64,000 bases of DNA from assembly GCF_030816615.1 (NCBI RefSeq), contig NZ_JAUSYD010000001.1:1674001-1738000 (forward strand), given 5' to 3'. A program made the translations under genes and the position numbers. Shown in pieces: positions 54,626 to 63,438 of the stretch; the first letter of the stretch is position 1; the number at the start of each line of letters is the position of its first letter. This stretch comes from Streptomyces sp. B1I3 (GTDB taxonomy: Bacteria > Actinomycetota > Actinomycetes > Streptomycetales > Streptomycetaceae). Under the pieces are notes generated by a model. That model ran no database searches, was not told the DNA's origin, and worked only from the letters and a program-made list of their open reading frames with translations.

Positions 54626-55192
54626 TCACTGGTCGGGCGCGGGGCGGATGGAGTGGTAGGAGCCGTCGTGGAAGAGCAGCGGGCTGCGCCCCTCGTCGAG
54701 CCAGGACTCCTCGACCCGGGCGACGACGATGCGGTGGTCCCCGGCGGGGACGACGCTTCGGAGGGTGAGCCGCAGCCACCCGGTCACCCCGTCGAGCACG
54801 GGCTCCCCGCCGGCCAACCGGCTCCACCGGGTCGGCGCGGCGAACCGGTCGATGCCGCTGGTGGCGAACGTGGTGGCCAGCGCCTCCTGTTCGGCGCCGA
54901 GGAAGTTCACGACGGCCGTGGCGGCCCGCTCGATGTGCGGCCAGGACGAGGTGGACGTCCCTATGCCGAAGGAGACCAGCGGCGGCGTGAGGGAGAGCGA
55001 GGTGAGGGAGGTGGCGGTGAATCCCACCGGCCCGCGGCCGGCGTCGGCGGTGACGACGACGACACCGGACGGGTACCGGCGGAAGGCCTGCTTGAAGCGC
55101 TCCGCGGCGATACCGGGGGTGCCGGCAGGAGCGGCGGGCACGGCGGGTGCGGGCGGCTGGACGGCGGCGTACGAGGACACGGTGACGGTCAA
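54626..55192 (-). CDS. Flavin reductase (HpaC/DszD-like)
   Basis: A 188-residue NAD(P)H:flavin oxidoreductase that would supply FMNH2 to the monooxygenase of the operon. Key segments are FRRYPSGVVVVTADAGRGPVGFTATSLTSLSLTPPLVSFGI and VPAGDHRIVVARVEE (the GDH motif). The TTG start at 55192 has AGGAG five bases upstream; a GTG four codons later is possible. It is the first gene of the five-gene operon and follows a Cys-containing leader frame and hairpin. Confidence 0.9.
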   Translation of the reverse strand: MTVTVSSYAAVQPPAPAVPAAPAGTPGIAAERFKQAFRRYPSGVVVVTADAGRGPVGFTATSLTSLSLTPPLVSFGIGTSTSSWPHIERAATAVVNFLGAEQEALATTFATSGIDRFAAPTRWSRLAGGEPVLDGVTGWLRLTLRSVVPAGDHRIVVARVEESWLDEGRSPLLFHDGSYHSIRPAPDQ

Positions 55193-55319
55193 TGTCTCTC
55201 CTCGGTCGAGAGGCGGAAAGCGGGGCGTGCCGAAAGGCGCGCGGGCATCAGGGAACACGGGAGTGCGCGGGAGTGCGCGCATCCGGTGTCCGGGAAATGC
55301 GGGGAGGAAGGCGATGCGT

Positions 55320-55368
55320 ATTTCAGGGCGGAGGGGGAATCACGCGCGGAAGCGGACCGCCCCGAAAT
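55320..55368 (-). promoter_or_regulatory. Attenuator-like hairpin after the Cys-rich leader ORF
   Basis: A 12-bp stem with one G.U pair joins 55357-55368 to 55320-55331 and begins 7 bases after the leader stop. It lacks a T run. Together with the leader it looks like a ribosome-controlled attenuation site ahead of the flavin reductase gene. Confidence 0.5.
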
Positions 55369-55374
55369 TACTGC

Positions 55375-55503
55375 CTATCGCTGCCGGTTACCCGGACAGG
55401 GGCGACAACAGGAGCGCCGGGCGTTTCCGCTCATCGGCGCGGCCGCGCGGCAGGAATGTGCCGGCGTGGACACGTTCCTCGAATTCCGCTGTCGGCTGGT
55501 CAT
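55375..55503 (-). CDS. Cys-rich leader peptide ORF (42 residues)
   Basis: The frame begins MTSRQRNSRNVSTPAHSCRA and later has ARRSCCRPCPG, giving four Cys codons, two adjacent, close to its end. It lies 183 bases upstream of the flavin reductase start. Ribosome slowing at Cys codons under sulfur limitation could change folding of the following hairpin. The function is inferred; the ribosome site is weak and a chance frame cannot be excluded. Confidence 0.45.
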   Translation of the reverse strand: MTSRQRNSRNVSTPAHSCRAAAPMSGNARRSCCRPCPGNRQR

Positions 55504-55577
55504 GAATCCATCTTCCCGTTCGCGGGGCGGGCGGTCAACAATGCAACGTTCTGAATTAAAGCGGGAACCGGCGGCGG

Positions 55578-56831
55578 TCAGGAGACTTTCGGCAGCGCGG
55601 GCCAGGGCCCCAGCGGGTCGGTGTGGAGGGCGCCCAGCGCCACGGCGCCGCCTGCGGTGGCCAGGACCGATCCGGTGAAACTGCTGGGCACCACGGCCCG
55701 TTCCGGGTCGTCGCAGACCCAGGAGCGCGTTCCCACCTCGGCCCGGAGGTCGGCGAGACACTCCGGCAGCCGGCCCGTCCCCGGTTCCACCACCACCAGG
55801 CACTCCGGGTCGAACATGTCCAGGAGCAGAGCCGCGGCCCGCCCCACCAGCCGGGCACGGCGGCGGAACAGTTCCACAGCGCGCCGCTCCCCCGCCACGG
55901 CGTGGTCGAGCAGCTCCTGAAAGGTGTCCACGCGCAGGTCCTGCGCGGCCGCGCGACGGACCATGGCACGCTCGGACACCTCCGACTGCAGACAGCCGGT
56001 CCGCCCGCAGCCGCAGGGCCCCGCGTCACCCGATCCGCCCGCCCCCAGCGGCAGATGGGCCACGCTGCCGGCACCGGAGCGGGGGCCCCGGTGCAGCTCT
56101 CCGGAGGTGGCGAAGGCCGCGTCCACGACCGCGCCGATGAAGAGCAGCACCGTGCTGGCCCGGGTCGACGCCTCACCGAAGAGCTGCTCCGCCCGCGCCA
56201 GCGCCCGCGCGTGGCTGTCCACATGGACCGGGAGCCCGGTGGCGGCGGTCAGGATGTCGCGTACCGGCACGGCCCGCCACCCGAGGTGCGGGTGCTCGAC
56301 GACGACTCCGGCGTCCGGGTCCACCCGGTGGCCGGTGGCGACGCCCAGGGCCAGCACCTGCCGCCCGGCCGCGTGCGTGGCCGTCAACCGGGGCAGCCGG
56401 GCGGCCAGGTCGTCGAGGATGTGGCGGGGTTCCGTGCCGCGGTGCGGCCTGCGGTCCTCGGCGACCACCCGCCCGCGCAGGTCCATCAGGGCAACCGTCG
56501 AGTGCGCCACCGCGATGTGGGCGCCGGCCACGAGGAAGCGGCCGGTGTCGATCTCCACGGGTACGTGCGGGCGGCCGAGCCCGCGCGGACCGGTCGCCTC
56601 GGCGCTCTCCCGGACCAGACCGCGGGAGATGAGCTGTCCGACGTGTCCGGTCACCGAGGCCGGCGAGAGGCCGGTGAGCCGGGCGACGGTGGAGCGGGCC
56701 ACCGGGCCGTGGTCGAGGATCGCGCCCAGCACGGAGCCCGTGCCGGAGGCACGACGGCCGTGCCCGGCCGAGCGGATCTCGAAGCGGCGCGGAGGCCGGG
56801 AGCGGGGGGCGGGCGCAGGCAGACTCGTCAC
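55578..56831 (-). CDS. ROK-family transcriptional regulator
   Basis: A 417-residue regulator with an N-terminal winged helix (GSVLGAILDHGPVARSTVARLTGLSPASVTGHVGQL) and a ROK sugar-kinase-like domain (HPHLGWRAVPV; ARALARAEQLFG; CGCGRTGCLQSE with the zinc-type cysteines). It lacks the kinase catalytic DxGxT at the usual place, as regulators do. GTG 56831 has GGAAG six bases upstream. Position directly upstream of the organosulfur operon suggests control of that operon; ROK proteins more often sense sugars, so the effector is open. Confidence 0.9.
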   Translation of the reverse strand: MTSLPAPAPRSRPPRRFEIRSAGHGRRASGTGSVLGAILDHGPVARSTVARLTGLSPASVTGHVGQLISRGLVRESAEATGPRGLGRPHVPVEIDTGRFLVAGAHIAVAHSTVALMDLRGRVVAEDRRPHRGTEPRHILDDLAARLPRLTATHAAGRQVLALGVATGHRVDPDAGVVVEHPHLGWRAVPVRDILTAATGLPVHVDSHARALARAEQLFGEASTRASTVLLFIGAVVDAAFATSGELHRGPRSGAGSVAHLPLGAGGSGDAGPCGCGRTGCLQSEVSERAMVRRAAAQDLRVDTFQELLDHAVAGERRAVELFRRRARLVGRAAALLLDMFDPECLVVVEPGTGRLPECLADLRAEVGTRSWVCDDPERAVVPSSFTGSVLATAGGAVALGALHTDPLGPWPALPKVS

Positions 56832-56999
56832 GGGTGTCTTCCGGGTCCTCGATGGCAGCGGGCGTGGAGGGGGTGCCCCTGGACGGGGCCCCTGACGGAA
56901 GGGCCGGCGTCGTGCCGGCCGTTCAGCGTTCCCGTGACGGTGCGCCGTGCGCACGGCGGTGGAGACGTGGTCTCCGGTGCGGTCGCGGGGACGGGTCGG

Positions 57000-57080
57000 T
57001 CAGCCCTGGTGACACGCCGCGGAGCACACGCGCTTCAGGTCGACGTGACCTCGCGTCGTCAGGTGTGCGGATCGCTGCAT
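57000..57080 (-). CDS. Actinobacterial leader peptide (HVDL family)
   Basis: A 26-residue frame containing LTTRGHVDLKRVCSAAC and ending HQG. The Arg-x-His-Val-Asp-Leu-x-Arg core followed by Ser-Ala and Cys is the signature of the short putative leader peptides found ahead of sulfur-metabolism genes in Streptomyces. The ATG lies about 8 bases after a -10 hexamer, so translation is probably leaderless. It precedes the ROK regulator gene by 168 bases. Confidence 0.75.
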   Translation of the reverse strand: MQRSAHLTTRGHVDLKRVCSAACHQG

Positions 57081-57087
57081 GCCGCGC

Positions 57088-57117
57088 AACGTAGCCGGAC
57101 CGCCGCGAGCCGGTCAA
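57088..57117 (-). promoter_or_regulatory. Promoter of the leader peptide / ROK gene
   Basis: Minus-strand TTGACC (57117-57112) and TACGTT (57093-57088), 18-base spacer. An inverted repeat GGTCA-N6-TGACC (57112-57127) overlaps the -35 and is a candidate operator. Confidence 0.6.
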
Positions 57118-57127
57118 ACCTCTGACC

Positions 57128-57329
57128 GCATGATGGACGGCCTGTCCACGGCGGTCGTTGCCCCCGTGTTGCGTCACGTCGAGGGGGTGTGTACGGCGTG
57201 TGGCCGCGTCGTGCGGGCAGGGCCGCCGAGCGCGGCCCCATGGCAGCGAACGCGACGTCCCGGCCTGCCCGTTGTCCCCTGCCGGGGCCCACCGGCCCCA
57301 CCGTTTCCAGGAATTAACCTTTCGATACC
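57128..57329. other. Intergenic stretch without a recognised feature
   Basis: Between the leader-peptide promoter and the nuclease promoter I see no coding sequence, repeat or hairpin of note. Confidence 0.4.
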
Positions 57330-57358
57330 TTGTCACCTCCGGTCTACGCGCATAGTTT
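57330..57358 (+). promoter_or_regulatory. Promoter of the secreted nuclease
   Basis: TTGTCA (57330-57335) and TAGTTT (57353-57358) with a 17-base spacer, 35 bases before the GTG start. Confidence 0.5.
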
Positions 57359-57392
57359 TTGCCCCCTCACTACATACTTGGGGGCAGTTCCC

Positions 57393-59811
57393 GTGCAGAT
57401 AGCCAGACCCGGCTCCGCCCTGCTGGCCGGCGCCGTCGCCGTGACCCTTTCGGTGACCGCGCTGCCCGCCGCCTTCGCGACACCGTCGTCCTCCCGCCGT
57501 CATATCCGAGGTGTACGGCGGCGGGGGCAACTCCGGTGCGACGCTCACCCGTGACTTCGTCGAGCTGGCCAACGCCGGTTCGAGCCCGTTCGGCCTGTCC
57601 GGCCTCAGCGTCCAGTACCTGCCGGGCACCCCGTCCGCCGGCTCGCTGTGGCAGGTGACCGCGCTGACCGGCACCGTCGCGCCCGGTGGCCGCTACCTCG
57701 TCGCCGAGTCCGCGGGCACCGGCGGCACGGTGCCGCTGCCCGCCGCGGACGCCACCGGCACGGTCGCGATGTCCGCGTCGAGCGGGACCGTCGCACTCGT
57801 CTCCGGTACCACCCCGCTGACCTGCAGGACCGCCGCGGACTGCGCCGCCGACACCCGGATCGTCGACCTCGTCGGCTACGGCTCCGCGGTCGTGCGCGAG
57901 GGCGGCGGCCCGGCGACGGGCGCCTCGGCCACCGCCTCCGTGGCCCGCGGCGCGTCCCTGGCGGACACCGACGACAACGCGGCGGACCTCGGCGCGGGCA
58001 CGCCGACGCCGGTCAACGCGGCCGGCGGGAGCACGGGCGGCGGGACGGATCCCGGCGAGCCCGGCGGACCGACCGAACCCGGCACCGTGCGGGTGCACGA
58101 CATCCAGGGCACCACCCGCGTCTCCCCGCTGGCCGGCCAGGCGGTGACCGGCGTGCCCGGCGTCGTCACCGGCGTACGCGCCACCGGCTCGCGCGGCTTC
58201 TGGATCCAGGACACCGCGCCGGATGCCGACGCCCGTACGAGCGAGGGCCTGTTCGTCTACACGGGCTCCGCCGCCCCCACCGTCGCGGTCGGGGACTCGG
58301 TGCTGGTCAGCGGCAAGGTGGCCGAGTACTACCCGGCCACCGGCACCCAGTCGCTCACCCAGCTCACGGCCCCGCTGACCACGGTCCTGTCCTCGGGCAA
58401 CGCCCTGCCCACGCCCGTCGTCCTCGACGCGGCCTCGGTGCCGGACGGCTACGTCCCGACGGCCGGCGGCGGGTCGATCGACGCCCTGGCCCTCGACCCG
58501 GCGACGTACGCGCTGGACCTGTACGAGTCGCTGGAGGGTGCCCGCGTCACCATGGCCGACACCCGGGTGACGGGTGCGACCACCGCGTACGACGAGGTCT
58601 GGGTGACGGTCAAGCCGCAGGAGAACCCGACCCGGCGCGGTGGCACCCTCTACTCGTCGTACGAGGACCAGAACACCGGCCGCCTCAAGGTCATGTCGCT
58701 GGACGCCGCGCAGCCGGTCCCGGCGGCCGACGTCGGCGACGTCCTGTCCGGCACCACCACGGGCGTCGTCGACTACGCCTCGTTCGGCGGCTACAACGTG
58801 CAGGCCACCGAGCTGGGCACCCTTCTGGACAACGGCCTGAAGCGTGAGGTGACGCGCAAGCAGAAGCGCAGGGAACTCGCGGTCGCCACGTACAACGTGG
58901 AGAACCTGGACGCGCTGGACGGACAGGCCAAGTTCGACACGCTCGCCACCGGTGTCGCGGTCGGGCTCGCCTCCCCCGACATCGTCTCGCTGGAGGAGAT
59001 CCAGGACGACAACGGGGCGGTGAACGACGCCACCGTGGGCTCCGAGGCGACGCTGAAGCGCTTCACGGACGCGATCGTCGCAGCCGGCGGCCCGCGGTAC
59101 GCCTGGCGTTACATCGCCCCGGCGGACGGCCAGGACGGCGGCGAGCCCGGCGGCAACATCCGCAACGTCTTCCTCTACAACCCCCAGCGGGTCGACTTCG
59201 TGGACCGGGCGGGCGGCGACGCGACCACCGCCGTGGAGGCCGTGAAGACGAAGAAGGGCGCCACGCTCTCCGTCTCGCCGGGCCGCATCAACCCGGCGAG
59301 CGCGGCCTGGGACGACAGCCGCAAGCCGCTGGTGGGCGAGTTCCGCTTCCGCGGCGAGCCGGTCTTCGTCATCGGCAACCACTTCACGTCCAAGGGGGGC
59401 GACCAACCCCTGCACGGCCGCTACCAGGAGCCGGTGCGCAGCTCGGAGACGAAGCGGGTGCAGCAGGCCGTGGAGGTCAACACCTTCGTGAAGTCGCTGC
59501 TGAAGGCGGACAGGTCGGCCCAGGTGATCACGCTCGGCGACCTGAACGACTTCGCGTTCTCACCGACGATGGACGCCCTGACGGACGGCAGGGTCCTCAA
59601 GCCGCTCATCACGACGCTGCCCGGTAACGAGCAGTACAGCTACGTCTACGACGGCAACTCCCAGACCCTGGACCACATCCTGACCAGTCCCGGCATCCGC
59701 CGCCTCGACTACGACGTGGTGCACATCAACGCCGAGTTCGCCGACCAGGCGAGCGACCACGACCCGCAGATCGTGCGGATCGACGTGCGCGGCGGGGGCC
59801 GCGGGCACTGA
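57393..59811 (+). CDS. Secreted endonuclease/exonuclease/phosphatase protein with lamin-tail domain, frameshifted near the N-terminus
   Basis: A large extracellular nuclease, about 805 residues if one base is removed. The GTG at 57393 encodes a signal peptide (MQIARPGSALLAGAVAVTLS, ending AAFA) in one frame; the mature protein continues in another from AVISEVYGGGGNSG. One extra C in the CCC at 57493-57495 accounts for the switch, and total length is 3n+1. Domains in order are a lamin-tail domain (RDFVELANAGSSPFGL), an OB-fold region (VHDIQGTTRVSPLAGQ), and an EEP nuclease with VATYNVENLDALD, VSLEEIQDDNG, GNHFTSKGGD, TLGDLNDFAFSP and the catalytic SDHDPQIV. Without correction it could only start internally and would not be exported. 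Confidence 0.85.
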
Positions 59812-59830
59812 CGGCCCGCCTGCGTCCCGC

Positions 59831-60736
59831 TCAGGTCACGGCCGCGCCGTCCGCGGCCGTGACCTGGTGCGGGAGGCGGGCGGACGCCGCCTCGAGGGGC
59901 TGGTCCGTGAAGAAGCGGGTGACGAGCGCGGCGACGTCCTCGGAACGCTCCAGCACGACCCAGTGGTCGGATTCCGCGAGTGTGAGGAACCGGCTGCCCT
60001 CGATCGTGCCGGCGAACGCCCGCTGCCGCTCCGGTGACGTCACCGTGTCGTGCTCCCCCGCGAAGACCAGCGCCGGGACGCCCGACAGTCCCCCGGAGAA
60101 GTCCGGCCGGTCCCCCAGCGCCCGCTCCAGCGAATCGACGGCATGCGGCGAGTGGTTGAGCGCGTGCAGGAACGAGCGGCGCACGTAACGCCTGGCGAGC
60201 TCCCTGCGGTGCACCGGCCGCTCCGGGTCCAGGCACATCAGCCCGTCGGCGGCGAGCACCGCGAAACCCTCCGCGTCACCCTCGGCGAGCCGACGCCGCG
60301 CACGGTTCCAGTGACCCCGCTGTTCGTCGGTGATGTGGACGGGTACGCCGCCGAGGACGAGCCGGGCGATGCGTCCCGGGTCGTGCCGCGCACAGCCGAA
60401 GGCGATGGCCGCGCCGTAGGAGAAGCCGAACAGGTTGATCCGGGGCGCGCCGAGGTCGTCGATGATCCCGGTGACCGCGGCGCGCAGGAGGGAGGCGCTC
60501 GGCCCCGGCGGCAGGGGGTCGGCCGTACCCATGCCGGGCAGGTCCGCGGTCACCACGTCGGCCACCGGGCCGAGGTGATCGTCCATCTGCGGCCAGCCGA
60601 ACATCCCCTGCAGGGCGCCGCCCAGGACGAGGACGGGGGCGGTACAGTCCGCGCCGGGCTGCCCGGCGCGGGGCAGCACCCGGTATCCGTACCGCAGTCC
60701 CGCCACGGACAGGGTGCGGATGATCTCCTGGGACAT
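59831..60736 (-). CDS. Alpha/beta hydrolase beside the ketosynthase/ACP genes
   Basis: A 301-residue hydrolase: VLGGALQGMFGWPQMDDHL (oxyanion strand), nucleophile elbow INLFGFSYGAAIAFG, acid in VFAGEHDTVTSPE and histidine in LAESDHWVVLE. The layout resembles type II thioesterase-like or ester hydrolases. It ends the operon ACP - ketosynthase - hydrolase (16-base gap to the ketosynthase), so it may release the acyl chain. A hairpin is embedded in its last codons. Confidence 0.9.
   Translation of the reverse strand: MSQEIIRTLSVAGLRYGYRVLPRAGQPGADCTAPVLVLGGALQGMFGWPQMDDHLGPVADVVTADLPGMGTADPLPPGPSASLLRAAVTGIIDDLGAPRINLFGFSYGAAIAFGCARHDPGRIARLVLGGVPVHITDEQRGHWNRARRRLAEGDAEGFAVLAADGLMCLDPERPVHRRELARRYVRRSFLHALNHSPHAVDSLERALGDRPDFSGGLSGVPALVFAGEHDTVTSPERQRAFAGTIEGSRFLTLAESDHWVVLERSEDVAALVTRFFTDQPLEAASARLPHQVTAADGAAVT
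59834..59864. terminator. Bidirectional terminator inside the hydrolase 3' end
   Basis: A perfect 13-bp stem (59834-59846 with 59852-59864) around CCGTC, within the last 11 codons of the minus-strand hydrolase and 23 bases after the nuclease stop, so it can serve both converging genes. Confidence 0.6.
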
Positions 60737-60752
60737 CGTGCTCCCCTTTCCG

Positions 60753-62027
60753 TCAGGCCCTGCTGAGCACGAGAGCCGCGTTGTGGCCGCCGAAGCCGAG
60801 CGACGTCTTGACCGCGTGGTCGAACGTGCTCCGCCTGGCCTCCTTGCTCACCACCTCGACGGGGATACCGGGGTCCGGAGCGTCGAGGTTGGCGGTCGGC
60901 GGGACGAGCTGGCGCTGGAGCGCCATGACGGTCAGCGCGGCCTCGATGCCGCCGGCGGCACCGAGGGTGTGCCCGGTCATCGCCTTGGTGGACGTGACGA
61001 GGGGCTGGTCGCCGAGGACCCGCCGCAGCATGGTCGCCTCGATGAGGTCGTTGGCGACGGTGGAGGTGCCGTGGGCGTTGACGTGCCCGATGTCCGACCC
61101 GTCGATGCCGGCGTCGGCCAGGGCGGTGCGCAGTGCCCGTTCGATGCCGAGGCCGTCAGGGTCGGGGGCGACGGCCGAGTGGGCGTCGCTGGAGGCGCCG
61201 TAGCCCGCGACGCGGGCCCGGACGGTGGCCCCACGGGCGCGGGCGTGCTCCGGACGCTCCATGACGAGGAGACCGGCGCCCTCGCCGACGACAAAGCCGT
61301 CGCGGTGCGTGTCGAAGGGGCGGCAGGCCGCCTGCGGGTCGTCGCGCCGGGTGGAGACCGCCCGCATCTGGCAGGCGCTGGCGATCAGGAGCCGGGAGCA
61401 GACCGATTCGGCGCCGCCCGCGACGACGATGTCGCACGCGCCGGTGCGGAGCATCTGGTGGGCGGTGCCGATGGCGACGGTGCCGGAGGAGCAGGCCGTG
61501 GAGACGGCCTGGCTCGGTCCGTGGACGCCCAGGTCCATCGCGACGCTGCTGGCCGCCCCGTTGACGACGGTCAGCGGGGCGAGCTTCGGGGACACCCGCC
61601 GGGCGCCGCGTTCGGTGAGGGTGGTGTGCTGCGCGTCGTAGAAGGGCAGGCCGCCGTGGGCGGAGCCGATGACGACGGCGACGCGGCCGCTGTCCCAGAC
61701 CGACGGGTCGAGTCCGGCATCGGCGACGGCCTCGCGGGCGGCGATCACGGCGAGCTGCGAGAAGCGGTCCATCAGCCGCAGGGCGGCGACGCCCAGGACG
61801 CCCTCGGTGTCCAGGCCGGTGATGGTGTACATGAAGTCGCACGGCAGGCCGGCCAGTTCCTCCCGGTGCAGGACGTTCGGGGCGGCGGTCGCGTCGCACA
61901 CCCCGTCCCACGCCGCCCCGGCCCCCACCCCGGCGGCGGTGACCAGGCCGATGCCGGTGACCGCCGCGTCGAACGGCTCGATGCCAGGCCGTGTGGACGC
62001 GCGTGCGAAAGGCCGGCGGCCGCTCAC
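60753..62027 (-). CDS. Beta-ketoacyl-ACP synthase (FabF/KS-alpha-like)
   Basis: A 424-residue condensing enzyme. The active-site Cys179 lies in AVSTACSSGTVAIG; the two histidines are in VNAHGTSTVANDLIEA and TSTKAMTGHTLGAAGG; GFGGHNAALVLSR ends the protein. All catalytic residues are intact, so it is a true condensing enzyme and not a chain-length-factor type partner. GTG 62027 overlaps the ACP stop as GTGA. There is no KS-beta, ketoreductase or dehydratase here, so reduction must be supplied elsewhere if a chain is built. Confidence 0.93.
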   Translation of the reverse strand: MSGRRPFARASTRPGIEPFDAAVTGIGLVTAAGVGAGAAWDGVCDATAAPNVLHREELAGLPCDFMYTITGLDTEGVLGVAALRLMDRFSQLAVIAAREAVADAGLDPSVWDSGRVAVVIGSAHGGLPFYDAQHTTLTERGARRVSPKLAPLTVVNGAASSVAMDLGVHGPSQAVSTACSSGTVAIGTAHQMLRTGACDIVVAGGAESVCSRLLIASACQMRAVSTRRDDPQAACRPFDTHRDGFVVGEGAGLLVMERPEHARARGATVRARVAGYGASSDAHSAVAPDPDGLGIERALRTALADAGIDGSDIGHVNAHGTSTVANDLIEATMLRRVLGDQPLVTSTKAMTGHTLGAAGGIEAALTVMALQRQLVPPTANLDAPDPGIPVEVVSKEARRSTFDHAVKTSLGFGGHNAALVLSRA

Positions 62028-62257
62028 GCGCCGGCCTTGCTGCTCACGGCCGCGACGAGCCGGCCGACGGTGTCGCGCGAGGACAGGACGACGTCCTCCA
62101 GGTCGATGTCCATCCGGTCCTCGATGAGCAGCCGCAACTCCTCCAGGGCGAGTGAGTCCAGCCGCAGCTGACGCAGCGGCACCTCGGGCCGGATGACATC
62201 GGGATCGGTCCCGAATCGGGTGACGAGCAAGGCGCTGATCTCTTCCGAGGTGCTCAT
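62024..62257 (-). CDS. Acyl carrier protein
   Basis: A 77-residue carrier protein. The phosphopantetheine attachment site is Ser35 in LRQLRLDSLALEELRL, with an Arg-Leu before the Asp-Ser-Leu motif, and a following acidic helix (LIEDRMDIDLED). The ATG 62257 has GGAGCGTCCCC upstream. It is translationally coupled to the ketosynthase gene. A TATAAA hexamer at 62354-62349 on the minus strand may be the promoter -10. Confidence 0.93.
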   Translation of the reverse strand: MSTSEEISALLVTRFGTDPDVIRPEVPLRQLRLDSLALEELRLLIEDRMDIDLEDVVLSSRDTVGRLVAAVSSKAGA

Positions 62258-62585
62258 GGGGACGCTCCTCCGCTCTCGGTACGCGGTGACGCCGGCCGCG
62301 TGGGGGGTGAGATGGCCATCGGGGACGCCGGCTGCTCGGGAGGGACCCTTTATACGCCTTCGCGGCCGGGATTCCGGACTCCGTTCCCCCGTGAGGAGGG
62401 GGGACGGCCAGGTGTGCGAATCCGCCGGGCCGAGGCGGCGGGCGACACGGCGGGCGGGGAGCGGGCCCCGCGGGAAGGCCGGGGAGCCAGGGCGGTGGCG
62501 CCCGTCCGGCAGTGCCGGCCCGCGCCGTCATCCGGAGCCCAACGGGGCTGCCCGCGGCGGGCCTTGAGCCGTACACTCCGCGATC
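62258..62585. other. Divergent intergenic region of the ACP operon and nitroreductase gene
   Basis: Contains the TATAAA-like -10 (62349-62354, minus strand) about 90 bases ahead of the ACP gene; CCGGAA lies 17 bases upstream of it, a poor -35. No coding sequence or repeat was recognised. Confidence 0.4.
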
Positions 62586-63332
62586 ATGACCTTCGAAACG
62601 GTTCAGGCCGGCACCGGCGCAGCCGAGGGCTCCGCACTCGCCGGGCCCGGCCTCTTCGCGACCATGTCCACCATGCGCGCCATGCGCCGCCTCGAGCCGG
62701 ACCCCGTGCCGGACGAGACGATCGAGCAGCTCATACAGGCCGCCGTCTGGGGGCCCAGCGGCGGCAACATGCAGTGCTACGAGTACGTGGTCGTCACCGA
62801 CCGCGAGGTGATGGCCCGCCTGGCCCCGCTGTGGAAGCGCTGCGTGGACGCCTATCTGGCGACGACCGGGAAGTACGCGCCCCAGGGCATGGACGACGCG
62901 GCGTACGGGCGGATGGTCGCGGCCATCGAATACCAGCGCGACCACTTCGCGGACACGCCGGCCCTGATCATCCCCTGCTACAAGTTCCCCGAGCCCCGGC
63001 TGGAGAAGGAGGGTCTGCAGGCGTACGCCCAGGCGCTCGGCCCCGAGGGGGTCGCGCACATGACGAGCACGCAGACGCGCTTCCAGGCGCTCGCCGAGGG
63101 CTCCTGTGTCTATCCGGGCGTCCAGAACCTCCTGCTCGCGGCGCGGGCGCTCGGGCTCGCCGCGAACATCACCATCTGGCACCTGATGCTGGAGGCGGAA
63201 TGGAAGGAGGCGCTCGGGATCCCCGCCGATACGCGCACCTTCGCCGCGATCCCGGTGGGCCGGCCGCAGGGCAACTTCGGACCGGTCCGGCGCCGGCCGG
63301 TGGCCGACGTCATCCACCGGGACCGCTGGTAG
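62586..63332 (+). CDS. Nitroreductase-family oxidoreductase
   Basis: A 248-residue FMN-binding protein: MSTMRAMRRLEPDPVPDETIEQLIQAAVWGPSGGNMQCYEYVVV holds the FMN phosphate-binding arginines and serine, and GVQNLLLAARALGLAANITIWHL is the second half of the fold. Such enzymes reduce nitro, quinone or thiazoline/oxazoline groups. It diverges from the ACP-ketosynthase-hydrolase operon and may be a tailoring enzyme for it, an inference from position only. Confidence 0.9.
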   Translation: MTFETVQAGTGAAEGSALAGPGLFATMSTMRAMRRLEPDPVPDETIEQLIQAAVWGPSGGNMQCYEYVVVTDREVMARLAPLWKRCVDAYLATTGKYAPQGMDDAAYGRMVAAIEYQRDHFADTPALIIPCYKFPEPRLEKEGLQAYAQALGPEGVAHMTSTQTRFQALAEGSCVYPGVQNLLLAARALGLAANITIWHLMLEAEWKEALGIPADTRTFAAIPVGRPQGNFGPVRRRPVADVIHRDRW

Positions 63333-63438
63333 GGCCGGGCGCGCCGCCGCCCTCCGCCCGGGGCGGCGGCTCCACCGGTGTGCCGTCCCTGCCGCAACTC
63401 CATTGGAGTGAGTGGACATTGGACACACCGTGACACCG

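Noticed and set aside
55578..56831. ROK regulator considered as CsnR, the chitosanase repressor
   Set aside because: It adjoins the organosulfur operon, is 40 kb from the chitosanases, and no sugar kinase gene accompanies it as in csnR-csnK operons.
57313..57341. Possible PHO box ahead of the secreted nuclease
   Set aside because: TTAACCTTTCG and TGTCACCTCCG resemble half-units but are not at the expected 11- or 22-base spacing.
61000..63428. N-terminal extension of the ketosynthase frame to 891 codons
   Set aside because: The extension runs antisense through the ACP and nitroreductase regions in another context and has no domain; the GTGA overlap with the ACP stop gives a natural start at 62027.
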